From: Pyxidicoccus parkwaysis
Lineage (GTDB): Bacteria; Myxococcota; Myxococcia; Myxococcales; Myxococcaceae
Direction: 5' to 3'
Assembly: GCF_017301735.1 (NCBI RefSeq)
Contig: NZ_CP071090.1
Location: forward strand, 6,810,001 to 6,874,000
Length of the DNA: 64,000 nt
Below the pieces are notes generated by a model, which was not told the DNA's origin, did no database searches, and saw only the letters and a list, made by a program, of their open reading frames with translations. Position numbers and translations under genes: made by a program. Shown here one piece after another: positions 1-8,833 of the stretch. Numbering within the stretch: the stretch's first letter is position 1; every line of letters starts with the position of its first letter.

Positions 1-7
1 CTATTCA

Positions 8-1543
8 GTGCTGGAGGCGGACCTGTCCACGCTGCACGCCCAGTTCGACGAGGCGCTCCGCGCCGTCCGCGAAATGTTGGGCGCGCGGCTCCCGTCGTGG
101 ATTGCCGGCGAGGCGTACGAGAGCGGAGCCCTGCTGGAGAGCCGCAACCCCGCGCGCCCGGACGAACTGCTGGCCTCCTTCCACCGCACGCCCGTGTCCG
201 AGCTCGACCGCGTGGTGCGCGTGGCCCGCGAGGCCCAACGAGCCTGGGGCGCCACGCCGTGGGAGGAGCGGGTGCGAATCCTCCGCAGGGCCGCGGAGCT
301 CATCTCCGAGCGGCGCATGGAGCTGGCCGCGCGGATGACGCTGGAGGTGGGCAAGAGCCGGCTGGAGTCACTGGGCGACGTGGAGGAGTCCGCGGACCTG
401 CTGCGCTACTACGCGCGTCAGCTCGAGGAGGCCGAGGGCTTCCGCCGCCCCATGGCCCGGCTGTCCCCGAACGAGGACACCCTCAGCGTGCTGCGCCCGT
501 ATGGCGTGTTCGCGGTGCTGTCTCCCTTCAACTTCCCGCTCGCGCTCGCCGCGGGGATGAGCGCGGGAGCACTGCTCGGAGGCAATGCCGTCATCCTCAA
601 GCCCAGTGAGGAGACGCCCTGGTGCGCGGAGGGGCTGTACCACGCACTCGCCGACGCGGGCCTTCCTCCAGGTGTGTTCCAGGTAGTGCACGGCGAGGGC
701 GAATCCCTGGGCGCGGCGCTGGTGCGCCATCCCGGTGTGGACGGCGTGTCGTTCACCGGGAGCCAGGCGGTAGGCATGGACATCCACCGGCAGCTGTCCA
801 CGGGCCGGGTGAGGCCCTGCCTGCTGGAACTGGGCGGGAAGAACGCCGCCATCATCTGCCGCGACGCGGACCTGGAGGCCGCCATCGAAGGGTGCTTCCG
901 CTCCGCCTTCGGCCTGTCCGGCCAGAAGTGCAGCGCGCTGTCCCGCATCTACGTCCACGAGTCGCTGCTGAACGACTTCACCGACGGGCTGGCGCTGAAG
1001 GCGCTCGACGCGCGAGTGGGCGACCCATCGCTGGCGTCGGTGTTCACCGGCCCCGTCATCAACGCAGCGGCCGTCCAACGCTTCGAGCGCGCGGTGGACG
1101 AGGCGCGCCGGGATGGCGCCGTCATCGCGGGCGGAGAGCGTCTGCGCCTCGAAGGCGGGCTCGCCAGGGGTCACTTCGTCGCGCCCACCGTGGCGGCGCT
1201 GTCGCACGGGCACCGGCTGATGCGCGAGGAGTTGTTCCTCCCGTTCGTCGGAGTCACGCGCTTCCGCACGCTGGATGAAGCGCTGCGGCTGGCCAACGAC
1301 TGCGATTACGGACTGACCGCCGGCATCTTCAGCCGCAACGCCGAGGACGTGGAGCGCTTCATGTCCGAGGCCGAAGCCGGAGTCCTCTACGCCAACCGCC
1401 GGACGGGAGCGACGACGGGCGCCTGGCCCGGCGTGCAGTCGTTCTGCGGATGGAAGGCCAGCGGCGCGTCCGGCAAGGGCGGCTGCGGCCCCTACTACGT
1501 CTCCCAGTTCATGCGCGAGCAGGCGCAGACGCGGATGCGCTGA
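8..1543 (+). CDS. Aldehyde dehydrogenase, delta-1-pyrroline-5-carboxylate dehydrogenase type
   Basis: NAD-dependent ALDH-superfamily enzyme, about 511 aa. It most resembles P5C/glutamate-semialdehyde dehydrogenases, which oxidise an amino acid semialdehyde to the acid in the cytoplasm. Visible motifs are SPFNFPL, FTGS, ELGGKN (general-base Glu near residue 275) and GQKCSA with catalytic Cys308. Length fits the RocA/PutA-C family. It heads an operon: the aminotransferase starts 20 bp downstream, so an aminotransferase-generated semialdehyde is a plausible substrate. The start used is the GTG at 8, but the frame is open to the window edge, so the true start may lie upstream. Other semialdehydes (for example glutarate or aminoadipate semialdehyde) cannot be excluded. 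Confidence 0.85.
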   Translation: MLEADLSTLHAQFDEALRAVREMLGARLPSWIAGEAYESGALLESRNPARPDELLASFHRTPVSELDRVVRVAREAQRAWGATPWEERVRILRRAAELISERRMELAARMTLEVGKSRLESLGDVEESADLLRYYARQLEEAEGFRRPMARLSPNEDTLSVLRPYGVFAVLSPFNFPLALAAGMSAGALLGGNAVILKPSEETPWCAEGLYHALADAGLPPGVFQVVHGEGESLGAALVRHPGVDGVSFTGSQAVGMDIHRQLSTGRVRPCLLELGGKNAAIICRDADLEAAIEGCFRSAFGLSGQKCSALSRIYVHESLLNDFTDGLALKALDARVGDPSLASVFTGPVINAAAVQRFERAVDEARRDGAVIAGGERLRLEGGLARGHFVAPTVAALSHGHRLMREELFLPFVGVTRFRTLDEALRLANDCDYGLTAGIFSRNAEDVERFMSEAEAGVLYANRRTGATTGAWPGVQSFCGWKASGASGKGGCGPYYVSQFMREQAQTRMR

Positions 1544-1563
1544 AGCCACTCGAGGAAACACTC

Positions 1564-2937
1564 ATGAGCAAGCTCTATCCCGAAGTGAAGGTGGCTCCAC
1601 CGGGGCCCAACGCGCAGGCCATCATCGCGATGGACCAGCGCCACAGCTCTCCCTCGTACATCAAGGAATATCCCCTGGTGGTCGAGCGCGGTGAGGGGCC
1701 CTGGGTCTACGACGTCGACGGCAACCGCTTCCTCGACTTCATGGCCGGCATCGCGGTGGCGTCCACCGGCCACTCCCACCCCACCGTGGTGAAGGCCATC
1801 CACGAGGCCGCCGACCGCTTCCTCCACATCTGCGGCACCGACTTCTATTACGACGCGTTCTCCCGCCTGTGCGCGCGGCTCGCCAGCTACCTGCCGGAGA
1901 TGGGGCCCAAGCGCGTCTTCCTCACCAACTCCGGCACCGAAGCAGTGGAGGGCGCGCTCAAGCTGGCGCGACACCACACGCGCCGCCAGTACGTCGTGGC
2001 CTTCAAGGGAGGCTTCCACGGCCGCACCTACGGCGCCCTCTCGCTCAACTCCTCCAAGGTGGCCCAGCGGGCCTTCTTCGGACCGCTGCTGCCTGGCGTC
2101 ATCCACATTCCCTACGCGACGCCGTACCGCTGTCCCAACGGGTGCGCCCCGAATGCCTGCGGCGATGCGTGCAACCCGGCCCTGGCGCTGGAGCGCGAGT
2201 GGTTCGTCAACCACGTGGACCCGCGTGAAGTCGCCGCCGTCATCGTGGAGCCCATCCTCGGCGAGGGCGGCTACGTCGTCCCGCCCGCGGGCTTCCTCCA
2301 GCACCTGCGCCGCATCTGCGACGCCCACGGCATCCTGCTCATCTTCGACGAGGTGCAGTCGGGCATCGGCCGAACGGGGAAGATGTTCGCGGCCGAGCAC
2401 TTCGGAGTGATGCCAGACATCCTGCTGTCGGCCAAGGGCATCGCCTCGGGCATGCCGCTGGGGGCCATCATCGCCCGCGAGTCGGTGATGACGTGGCCTC
2501 GCGGCTCGCATGGCAGCACCTACGGCGGCAACCCCGTGTGCTGCGCGGCGGCGCTCGCGACGCTGGACGTGGTGGAGGGACTGCTCGACTCCGTGAGCGC
2601 CACCGGGGAGCGGCTCCAGCACGGACTGCGCGAGCTGCAGGCGCGCTACGCCGTCATCGGGGATGTCCGGGGCGTGGGCCTGATGGTGGGCGCGGAGTTC
2701 GTGGAACCGGGCACGCGCGAGCCGGCCGGCGCGTACGTCGCCGCGTTGGAGCAGCTCGCCTTCCGCAAGGGGCTGCTGCTGCTGTCGTGCGGCAAGTCCA
2801 CCATCCGCTTCGCGCCGCCGCTCGTGGTGGGCGAGCACGAGGTCGCCGTCATGCTCCGCATCCTCGAGGAGTGCCTGCGAGAGCTTCCGCTCACCGCCTC
2901 CTCGCCAAACGCCGCCGTCGCGGGCGTGAAGCTCTGA
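1564..2937 (+). CDS. Class III PLP aminotransferase (ornithine/omega-amino acid type)
   Basis: Fold-type I class III aminotransferase, 457 aa, transferring an omega-amino group to 2-oxoglutarate or pyruvate. Seen: substrate-loop region NSGTEAVEGA, the IFDEVQSGIGRTG motif with the PLP-binding Asp, and PLP-linked Lys291 in SAKGIASG. A Cys-rich insert (CPNGCAPNACGDAC, around residues 185-198) resembles the archaeal ornithine/acetylornithine aminotransferase branch. The upstream spacer has AGGAAAC before ATG 1564. Pairing with a P5C-dehydrogenase-like ALDH suggests ornithine (or a similar diamine/omega-amino acid) to semialdehyde to acid; the exact substrate is inference. Confidence 0.85.
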   Translation: MSKLYPEVKVAPPGPNAQAIIAMDQRHSSPSYIKEYPLVVERGEGPWVYDVDGNRFLDFMAGIAVASTGHSHPTVVKAIHEAADRFLHICGTDFYYDAFSRLCARLASYLPEMGPKRVFLTNSGTEAVEGALKLARHHTRRQYVVAFKGGFHGRTYGALSLNSSKVAQRAFFGPLLPGVIHIPYATPYRCPNGCAPNACGDACNPALALEREWFVNHVDPREVAAVIVEPILGEGGYVVPPAGFLQHLRRICDAHGILLIFDEVQSGIGRTGKMFAAEHFGVMPDILLSAKGIASGMPLGAIIARESVMTWPRGSHGSTYGGNPVCCAAALATLDVVEGLLDSVSATGERLQHGLRELQARYAVIGDVRGVGLMVGAEFVEPGTREPAGAYVAALEQLAFRKGLLLLSCGKSTIRFAPPLVVGEHEVAVMLRILEECLRELPLTASSPNAAVAGVKL

Positions 2938-2956
2938 GCCCCGAGGAGACACTTCG

Positions 2957-3865
2957 ATGAACAAGCTCTGCTCGATGAAGGAAGCCATCGCCGCGAGTGT
3001 GAAACACGGCAGCTCGCTGGTGATTGATGGCTTCACCCACCTCATCTGCTTCGCGGCCGGTCACGAAATCATTCGTCAGGGCCTCAGGGATTTGACGGCC
3101 ATCCGCCTCACGCCCGACCTCGTCTATGACCAACTCATCGAGGCGGGCGCGGTGCGCAAGCTCGTCTTCAGTTGGGCCGGCAACCCCGGCGTGGGCAGCC
3201 TCCACGCACTGCGCAGGCGCAGTGAAGCCTCGTCCCCCGAGCGGCTGGAGTTGGAGGAGTACTCGCACTTCGGTCTGCTGTCGCGGCTGCTGGCCGGCAG
3301 CGCGGGGCTGCCCTTCTGGCCGCTGAGCAACTACCAGGGCGGAGACATCGCCCGGGTGAATCCCTCCATCAAGACGGTGCGCTGCCCATACACGGGGCAG
3401 GAACTGGCCACCGTCCCGGCGCTCCACCCGGACGTTGCCATCGTCCACTGCCAGCGCGCGGACAAGGAGGGCAACGCGCAGGCGTGGGGCCTGCTCGGCT
3501 CGCAGAAGGAGGCGGCCTTCGCCGCTCGCAAGGTCATCGTCGTCGCGGAGGAGATTGTCTCCACCGAGGTCATCCGCGCGGACCCCAACCGCACGCTGGT
3601 GCCCGGCATCATCGTCAGCCACGTGGTGCATGAGCCGTGGGGCTGTCACCCCAGCTTCGTGCAGGGCTTCCACGACCGGGACAACGACTTCTACGTGAAG
3701 TGGGAGGACATCTCGCGCCAGCCGGAGACCTACCGCGCCTGGCTGGAGGAGTTCGTCCACGGCGTGAAGGACCGGCAGGGCTACCTGAAACGACTGGAGA
3801 GCGGCCTGCTCGACAAGCTGCGAGCGAAGGCGCGCGTCTGCGAGGGGGTGGACTATGGCTATTGA
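2957..3865 (+). CDS. CoA transferase subunit A (3-oxoadipate/glutaconate type)
   Basis: Family I CoA-transferase alpha subunit, 302 aa, of the GctA/CatI size class rather than the shorter PcaI class. The N-terminal region carries DGFTHLICFAAGHEIIRQG (the CoA/ADP-contacting area), and VAIVHCQRADKEGNAQAWG lies near residues 160-180. It should form a heterotetramer with the next gene and move CoA from succinyl-CoA (or similar) to a dicarboxylate. RBS GAGGAGACACTTCG precedes ATG 2957. The PcaF-like thiolase downstream makes 3-oxoadipate the best substrate guess; IpdAB-like ring hydrolases are an alternative in this family. Confidence 0.82.
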   Translation: MNKLCSMKEAIAASVKHGSSLVIDGFTHLICFAAGHEIIRQGLRDLTAIRLTPDLVYDQLIEAGAVRKLVFSWAGNPGVGSLHALRRRSEASSPERLELEEYSHFGLLSRLLAGSAGLPFWPLSNYQGGDIARVNPSIKTVRCPYTGQELATVPALHPDVAIVHCQRADKEGNAQAWGLLGSQKEAAFAARKVIVVAEEIVSTEVIRADPNRTLVPGIIVSHVVHEPWGCHPSFVQGFHDRDNDFYVKWEDISRQPETYRAWLEEFVHGVKDRQGYLKRLESGLLDKLRAKARVCEGVDYGY

Positions 3866-4631
3866 GACGTTGGTGTCGGGCCCCACCGCTTCCGAGCGGA
3901 TGGCCTATCGCGCCGCCCAGGAGCTTCGGGACGGAGACGTCGTCTTCGTGGGCATCGGCCTTCCCAACCTGGCGTGCAACCTGGCGCGGGAGACACACGC
4001 ACCGGGCCTGTTCATGATCTACGAGTCCGGCGCCGTGGGAGCCATGCCGGAGCGGCTGCCCGTGTCCATCGGCGACCCGTCGCTCGTGACGAACTCGCTG
4101 TCGGTGGTGGGACAGGCGGACATCTTCCAGTGCCTGCTCCAGCGAGGGCTCATCGAAGTGGGCTTCCTCGGCGGCGCCCAGGTAGACCGCTGGGGAAACA
4201 TCAACACCACCGTCATCGGCGACTACGCCAACCCCAAGGTGCGGCTGCCGGGCAGCGGCGGTGCCTGCGAAATCGCCGTGCACGCGCGACGCCTGCTCAT
4301 CGTCATGCGCATGAGCCGGCGCACCTTCGTGGAGTCGTGTGACTTCATCACCAGCCCGGGACACCGGGTGAACGGCAAGCGCCGCGAGGAGCTGGGCATG
4401 CCCGGTGGAGGCCCCACGCGCATCATCACCGACCTGGGCGTGCTCGACTTCGACGCGACGGGCGAGGCGGTGCTCGCCGAGGTGTACCCGGGCGTCACGC
4501 CCGAGCAGGTGAAGCAGGCCTGCGGCTGGCCCCTGCGCGTGGCCGAGACGGTGCGGAAGGCGGAGGAGCCCGATGCGTCCGTGCTGTGCCTGCTGCGCGA
4601 AAAGCTCGACCCGAAGCGCCTGTACCTCTAG
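3855..4631 (+). CDS. CoA transferase subunit B
   Basis: Beta subunit of the same CoA transferase, 258 aa. Catalytic Glu57 is visible in IYESGAVG, which argues for a true transferase rather than the Glu-less IpdB hydrolase type. The substrate region GFLGGAQVDRWGNINTT is intact. ATG 3855 lies 11 bp inside subunit A, so the two are translationally coupled, as expected for obligate partners. Followed 21 bp later by the thiolase. Confidence 0.85.
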   Translation: MAIETLVSGPTASERMAYRAAQELRDGDVVFVGIGLPNLACNLARETHAPGLFMIYESGAVGAMPERLPVSIGDPSLVTNSLSVVGQADIFQCLLQRGLIEVGFLGGAQVDRWGNINTTVIGDYANPKVRLPGSGGACEIAVHARRLLIVMRMSRRTFVESCDFITSPGHRVNGKRREELGMPGGGPTRIITDLGVLDFDATGEAVLAEVYPGVTPEQVKQACGWPLRVAETVRKAEEPDASVLCLLREKLDPKRLYL

Positions 4632-4652
4632 CGAGACACCCACGGAGACCCC

Positions 4653-5855
4653 ATGTCCGAGGCCTTCATCGTCGACGCGGTCCGTACTCCCATCGGCAGA
4701 TTCCGGGGCGCCCTCAAGGGCGTGAGGCCGGATGACCTGGCCGCGCACGTCCTGCGCGCGCTGCTGGAGCGCAACGCAATCGAGGGCGCCCGGGTGGACG
4801 AGGTGTTCCTCGGCTGCGCCAATCAGGCGGGCGAGGACAACCGCAACGTGGCGCGCATGGCGCTGCTGCTCGCGGGGCTGCCGGCCTCCGTGCCCGGCGT
4901 CACCGTCAACCGGCTGTGCGCCAGCGGCCTGGAGGCCGTCATCCAGGGCTGCCGCATGATTCAGGTGGGCGAGGCGGACATCGTGCTCGCGGGCGGAGTC
5001 GAGTCGATGACGCGCGCCCCCTGGTCCATGCCCAAGCCCGAGGACGGCTTTCCTTCCGGCAAGTGGGAGGCGTGGGACACCTCACTGGGCTGGCGCTACC
5101 CCAATCCCCGCCTCGCGGCCCTCTTCCCCCTGGAGCAGATGGGCGAGACGGCGGAGAACGTGGCCGAGAAGTGGAGCATCTCGCGCGAGGCGCAGGACCG
5201 CTTCGCGCTCGACTCACACCGCAAGGCGGTGGCGGCCCACGCAGCGGGCGCCTTCACGGACGAGCTCGTCGCGGTGGAAGTTCCTCAGTCCAAGGGTGCC
5301 ACCACGCGGGTGGAAGCCGACGAGGGGCCGCGCGCGGACACGACGTTGGAGCGACTGTCTACGCTGAAGCCCGCCTTCCGCCAGGGCGGGAGCGTGACGG
5401 CGGGGAACGCCTCCTCGCTCAACGACGGCGCGTCCGCGCTGCTGCTGATGAGCGGGAAGGCGCTGCAAGAGACGGGAGCCACGCCGATGGCGCGCTACGT
5501 GAGCAGCGCAAGCGTGGGCGTGGACCCTCGCTACATGGGCATGGGACCGGTGCCCGCATCGCGCAAGGCATTGGCGCGCGCGGGTTGGCATCTGGACTCG
5601 GTGGACCTGATGGAGCTGAACGAGGCGTTCGCCGCCCAGGCGCTGGCGTGCATCCAGGACCTGGAGGTGCCGATGGAGCGCGTCAACGTGCACGGCGGCG
5701 GTATCGCACTGGGCCATCCCCTGGGCTCCAGCGGCGCTCGCATCCTCACCACCCTCGCGCATGCAATGGAGCGCCAGCACGCACGCCGCGGGTTGGCGGC
5801 GCTGTGCGTCGGCGTGGGCCAGGGGCTCGCGATGACGGTGGAGCGTGTCTCATGA
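4653..5855 (+). CDS. pcaF: 3-oxoadipyl-CoA/acetyl-CoA thiolase
   Basis: Thiolase, 400 aa, cleaving a 3-oxoacyl-CoA with CoA. Catalytic residues are all visible: Cys89 in NRLCASG, NEAFAAQ, His in GHPLGSSG and the C-terminal CVGVGQG. Strings such as RTPIGRF, GCANQAGEDNRNVARMA and the DT-GWRY-NP region are those I recognise from PcaF/PaaJ 3-oxoadipyl-CoA thiolases, giving succinyl-CoA plus acetyl-CoA, rather than PhaA/AtoB. Together with the two CoA-transferase subunits it forms the last two steps of the beta-ketoadipate pathway. Plain acetoacetyl-CoA thiolase activity is the alternative. Confidence 0.85.
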   Translation: MSEAFIVDAVRTPIGRFRGALKGVRPDDLAAHVLRALLERNAIEGARVDEVFLGCANQAGEDNRNVARMALLLAGLPASVPGVTVNRLCASGLEAVIQGCRMIQVGEADIVLAGGVESMTRAPWSMPKPEDGFPSGKWEAWDTSLGWRYPNPRLAALFPLEQMGETAENVAEKWSISREAQDRFALDSHRKAVAAHAAGAFTDELVAVEVPQSKGATTRVEADEGPRADTTLERLSTLKPAFRQGGSVTAGNASSLNDGASALLLMSGKALQETGATPMARYVSSASVGVDPRYMGMGPVPASRKALARAGWHLDSVDLMELNEAFAAQALACIQDLEVPMERVNVHGGGIALGHPLGSSGARILTTLAHAMERQHARRGLAALCVGVGQGLAMTVERVS

Positions 5856-6226
5856 AGGAGCACTCCCTGGACGGGGCCCTGAGCATCTTCCTCGACACGG
5901 AGGCCACCCCTCCCACGTGGCGCTACCACGTCACGAATCGGGGCAGGTTGTCCGAGGCGGGCGCCATCTCCTCCCTCGACGTGCTGGCGGAAGTCCTCGG
6001 ACGCCACGGAGGATTGCTCACCGACCTGCCGTGGACGGAGCTGCCGACCTTCGGCGGGCCCGCGCCCGCATGCACCGACGGCGTGTGGAGCTGGGACGAG
6101 CGACGCCTGCTGATGGGGACGAGCGCCGACTCGCTCGCGCTGCTCCCTCGCGACGGCTCGGACGCGGCCCGGGCACGCGGAGACTTCGCAAGGCCGCTCC
6201 CAGCTGAACCCCGAGGACTGTCATGA
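5852..6226 (+). CDS. Small hypothetical protein in the CoA-transferase operon
   Basis: A 124-aa protein I do not recognise. ATG 5852 overlaps the thiolase stop as ATGA, and its own stop overlaps the thioesterase start the same way, so it is locked into the operon by translational coupling. Composition is soluble, with several Trp (TWRYHV, DLPWTELP, GVWSWDERR) and an Asp/Glu-rich surface; there is no signal peptide or membrane segment. The tight coupling between two CoA-thioester enzymes suggests an accessory or regulatory subunit, which is inference. Confidence 0.7.
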   Translation: MKEHSLDGALSIFLDTEATPPTWRYHVTNRGRLSEAGAISSLDVLAEVLGRHGGLLTDLPWTELPTFGGPAPACTDGVWSWDERRLLMGTSADSLALLPRDGSDAARARGDFARPLPAEPRGLS

Positions 6227-6675
6227 CGACCGAGACATCTCACCAGAGAATCGAAGCAGGACTCGTCACCGAAGCCCGCCTCATCGAGATGGTGTTCCCG
6301 GAGCAGACCAACCACTACGGCACCCTCTTCGGCGGTCAGGCCCTGGCGCTCATGGACAAGGCCGCCTTCATCGGAGCGTCCCGCTATGCGCGGCGCACGG
6401 TGGTGACCGCGAGCAGCGAGCGCGTCGACTTCCATGTCCCCGTTCGCCAGGGCCAGCTCGTGGAATTGGTGACCCGCATCGTCGCCACGGGGCGCACCTC
6501 GATGACAGTCGAAGTGGACCTCTTCGCGGAGGACCTGCTCACGGGAGACCGGCAGCTCGGGACACGGGGGCGCTTCGTGCTCGTCGCGCTCGATGCCCAC
6601 GGCAAGCCCACCGCCGTGCCGCCCCTGCCTGACGCACGAGAGCCGGCCTCATCCGCAACTGTGTCGACGCCTTGA
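6223..6675 (+). CDS. Acyl-CoA thioesterase, hotdog fold (YciA/BACH type)
   Basis: 150-aa single hotdog domain hydrolysing acyl-CoA to free acid and CoA. Family motifs seen: NHYGTLFGGQALALMDKAA (Asn and Asp of the active site on the central helix) and the second half SSERVDFHVPVRQGQLVELVTRI. Length is normal for YciA-like enzymes. Start ATG 6223 overlaps the preceding stop (ATGA). As last gene of the operon it could release CoA from dead-end or over-accumulating acyl-CoA intermediates. Downstream is a 267-bp gap with a 6-bp inverted repeat at 6700-6717. Confidence 0.85.
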   Translation: MTTETSHQRIEAGLVTEARLIEMVFPEQTNHYGTLFGGQALALMDKAAFIGASRYARRTVVTASSERVDFHVPVRQGQLVELVTRIVATGRTSMTVEVDLFAEDLLTGDRQLGTRGRFVLVALDAHGKPTAVPPLPDAREPASSATVSTP

Positions 6676-6942
6676 TGGGCGCGACACCTGGCCGCGCGAG
6701 CGGAATGCCATTTCCGCATGCAGCAGGCAATTCTGGCACGCAGTGCGAATCTGGCAGTGCGGTGGCTGGCCCAAGGCAAACGCATACACGGGCCTGTCCG
6801 CAGGGGCGGCGATTCCACGTGACGCAGCCACCACGCGTCGACGGAGCAGAGGGGGAGCGGCTCGGTTGACTCGGAGAGTGGGAAGTGGAGGACGCGGTTC
6901 ACGTCCCCCAATCGACGTCAGGCGTTGAGCCATCCCACCGCA
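6676..6942. other. Intergenic stretch after the catabolic operon
   Basis: No convincing gene. One short inverted repeat (GCGGAA at 6700-6705, TTCCGC at 6712-6717, 6-nt loop) could be a weak end-of-operon hairpin. The open frames here lack codon bias and ribosome binding sites and are read as non-coding. Confidence 0.4.
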
Positions 6943-7251
6943 TCAGGCAGCGGGTGCGTGGGCCGGCTCGGAGGTTGCTGGAGCGGCCTGCTTCTCGGAG
7001 CCGGCGGGAGACTCCTTGCAGGAGGCGATGTGCTCGGCGCCACTGCAGAAGAAGCGGTGCCCGTTGCACACCGCTTCCCAGGTGATGACGGTCGTCATGG
7101 GCCGTTCATTGGCAATCTCGATTTGCTCAGGCGCGCACCCCACCAGGCCAGACGAGAGGCGCTGATACTGAGCCGTGGAGGGCAACAGACACCCCGTGGT
7201 CATCAGGGACAGTGGGAGGACCGCGAGGGGGACGAGGACTCGGGAACGCAT
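6943..7251 (-). CDS. Small putative lipoprotein
   Basis: 102-aa secreted protein with an N-terminal signal (MRSRVLVPLAVLPLSLMTTGC) whose Cys20 or Cys21 region looks like a lipoprotein cleavage site, though the box TTGC is not classical. The mature part has three more Cys (near residues 39, 62, 69, 78) and an Ala/Pro-rich C-terminus (APATSEPAHAPAA). An AGGAG ribosome site lies 6 nt before ATG 7251. Function unknown. It is divergent from the repeat protein at 7401; 149 bp between them must hold both promoters. Confidence 0.7.
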   Translation of the reverse strand: MRSRVLVPLAVLPLSLMTTGCLLPSTAQYQRLSSGLVGCAPEQIEIANERPMTTVITWEAVCNGHRFFCSGAEHIASCKESPAGSEKQAAPATSEPAHAPAA

Positions 7252-7400
7252 GGGGAACTCCTGTGATGGGGGTACCGCCATGCGCTGTTCTGCAAGGCCC
7301 CTGCCGTGAATGACTTCAGGGCTGCGGCCCAACCTTCCTGCACGCGAGGCCAGGCAAACGAAAGACATTGATGGTTCGATGCGCCTCGACCGGAGAAAGA

Positions 7401-8120
7401 ATGCTCGAACCGTTACGAGACTTCGTGAAGAGCCACAGCGCTGCGGTCCGCGTCCTCGTGCCCTTCGTCTTGTTGACTGCCTCGGACGCGGGAACCCAGT
7501 CCACCTGGGCGGCCCAATACCTGGCGGACCGATGCCAGTTCGGCCTCGCACTCGAGCAGCACGACAAAGCGTCCAGTGACGTGCGGGACTCACCTGAAGG
7601 CATCCTCTTTCGCGCGCGCCTGCTGGTGCAGTTGGAGCGCGGCGCCGAGGCCGCCAGGACGCTCGACCGACTTCCGCCTCCGAAAGACTCCACGGAGGAG
7701 GCTCAACGACTCCTGCTGCGCGGTCTCGCACTCAGCTCCACTCCGGACATGAAGGGTGCGCAGGCTGCCTTGCGGCGGGCGCGCAAACTCGGAGCGGACG
7801 CGGCGCTCATCGACCAGGCGCTCGCCGTGCTGTGGCTGGAGCACGGCGAGCTCGAACGTGCCGAGAAGCTGCTGCTGGACGTGCTCCGCCGGGAGCCACT
7901 CATGTCCGGCGCGCTCTTCAACCTGGCGAGCCTGCGAGCACGACAGGGCCGCCTGGCGGAGGCCGCCGCACTCATCCGCCAATCGTGGCATGCGGGCCTT
8001 CGGGACGCTGGAGCCATCCAGCGCGACCCGGCCCTTGCCCCTCTCCTCAAGACCCCGATGCTGCTGACCTCGCTGAATCCGCCCGACAGCGACAACCTCC
8101 CGCAGTGCCACACCTACTGA
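7401..8120 (+). CDS. TPR-like helical repeat protein with N-terminal hydrophobic anchor
   Basis: 239-aa protein. Start ATG 7401 is preferred over an upstream in-frame codon because GGAGAAAGA directly precedes it. Residues about 17-36 (VRVLVPFVLLTASDAG) form a signal or membrane anchor. The rest is alpha-helical with tetratricopeptide-like repeats: paired helices with small residues at A, L, G positions such as ALLVQLERGAEAARTL and LAVLWLEHGELERAEKLLLD. Probably a periplasmic or membrane-attached protein-interaction scaffold. Its stop overlaps the convergent hydrolase by 7 bp. Confidence 0.65.
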   Translation: MLEPLRDFVKSHSAAVRVLVPFVLLTASDAGTQSTWAAQYLADRCQFGLALEQHDKASSDVRDSPEGILFRARLLVQLERGAEAARTLDRLPPPKDSTEEAQRLLLRGLALSSTPDMKGAQAALRRARKLGADAALIDQALAVLWLEHGELERAEKLLLDVLRREPLMSGALFNLASLRARQGRLAEAAALIRQSWHAGLRDAGAIQRDPALAPLLKTPMLLTSLNPPDSDNLPQCHTY

Positions 8121-8806
8121 ACTCCGCTCGCCTGAACGGGCAGCGCGACAATCGCACGGGTAGGCAGCACATCCGCGAAGCGGTCCGCGAGCGCCGCGAG
8201 GCTCGCTGCATGGAGAGCTCGCGCGGAAATCGGCGCACCACCCGCCGCTCCAGGCAAATCACGGGTGGCTGAAGCATCCGAAGGCAGCAGCACGCGGTAG
8301 CCGAGGACGAGCCCGTCCCGCACCGTGGTGTCCACCGCGAGGTGGGTCATCAGGCCCGAGACGATGATTGTCTCCACGCCGAGCGCCTTCAATCGCTCGT
8401 GCAGGTCCGTGCGGGAGAAGCCGCCGGCAATCTTCTTGATGACCACCTCCTCGGAAGGGAGCGGCGCCACCTCCGGCCGTACCGCCGCGCCGGGGCTGCC
8501 CTCGGCGAACAGGGGGCTGCCCTTCGCCGCCACGTTGTGGACGTGCACCACGTGTAGCCCCGAGGCACGAGCCCACGAGAGCAACCGCTGTGCATTGGCG
8601 ACCGCGGCTGGCGCGTCCTCCAGCGGCAGGCCCCCGGAGAAGAACTCCTCCTGGAAGTCCACCAGGACCAACGCCGTGCGATGCGGGTCGATGGCCGTGG
8701 GAGGCTTGAGGCCATAACGCTCGCGCAGGGTGGTGGCGGGAGGAGCGTTGGCGGCGCCAGTGAAGAGGGACAGCACGGAGAGGAGCCGAAGCGCATGAGC
8801 ATTCAT
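8114..8806 (-). CDS. Secreted isochorismatase-like cysteine hydrolase lacking the catalytic Cys
   Basis: 230-aa isochorismatase-fold protein with signal peptide (MNAHALRLLSVLSLFTGAANA). The family's Asp50 (VLVDFQEEF) and Lys125 (IKKIAGGF) are present, but the usual nucleophile in the motif MTHxCVDTT is replaced: the sequence reads MTHLAVDTT with Ala157. True isochorismatases also lack this Cys (Gly there), so a non-covalent mechanism or a binding role is possible. Start chosen at residue 34 of the longer frame because it gives a clean signal peptide. Convergent with the TPR-like gene. Confidence 0.75.
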   Translation of the reverse strand: MNAHALRLLSVLSLFTGAANAPPATTLRERYGLKPPTAIDPHRTALVLVDFQEEFFSGGLPLEDAPAAVANAQRLLSWARASGLHVVHVHNVAAKGSPLFAEGSPGAAVRPEVAPLPSEEVVIKKIAGGFSRTDLHERLKALGVETIIVSGLMTHLAVDTTVRDGLVLGYRVLLPSDASATRDLPGAAGGAPISARALHAASLAALADRFADVLPTRAIVALPVQASGVQ

Positions 8807-8833
8807 GCCGTGAAAGATGCAGGCGGCGAGGCC

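Noticed and set aside
6721..6765. Sigma-54 type promoter (TGGCACG near 6737)
   Set aside because: The GG to GC spacing is 8 instead of 10 and no gene starts at a suitable distance.
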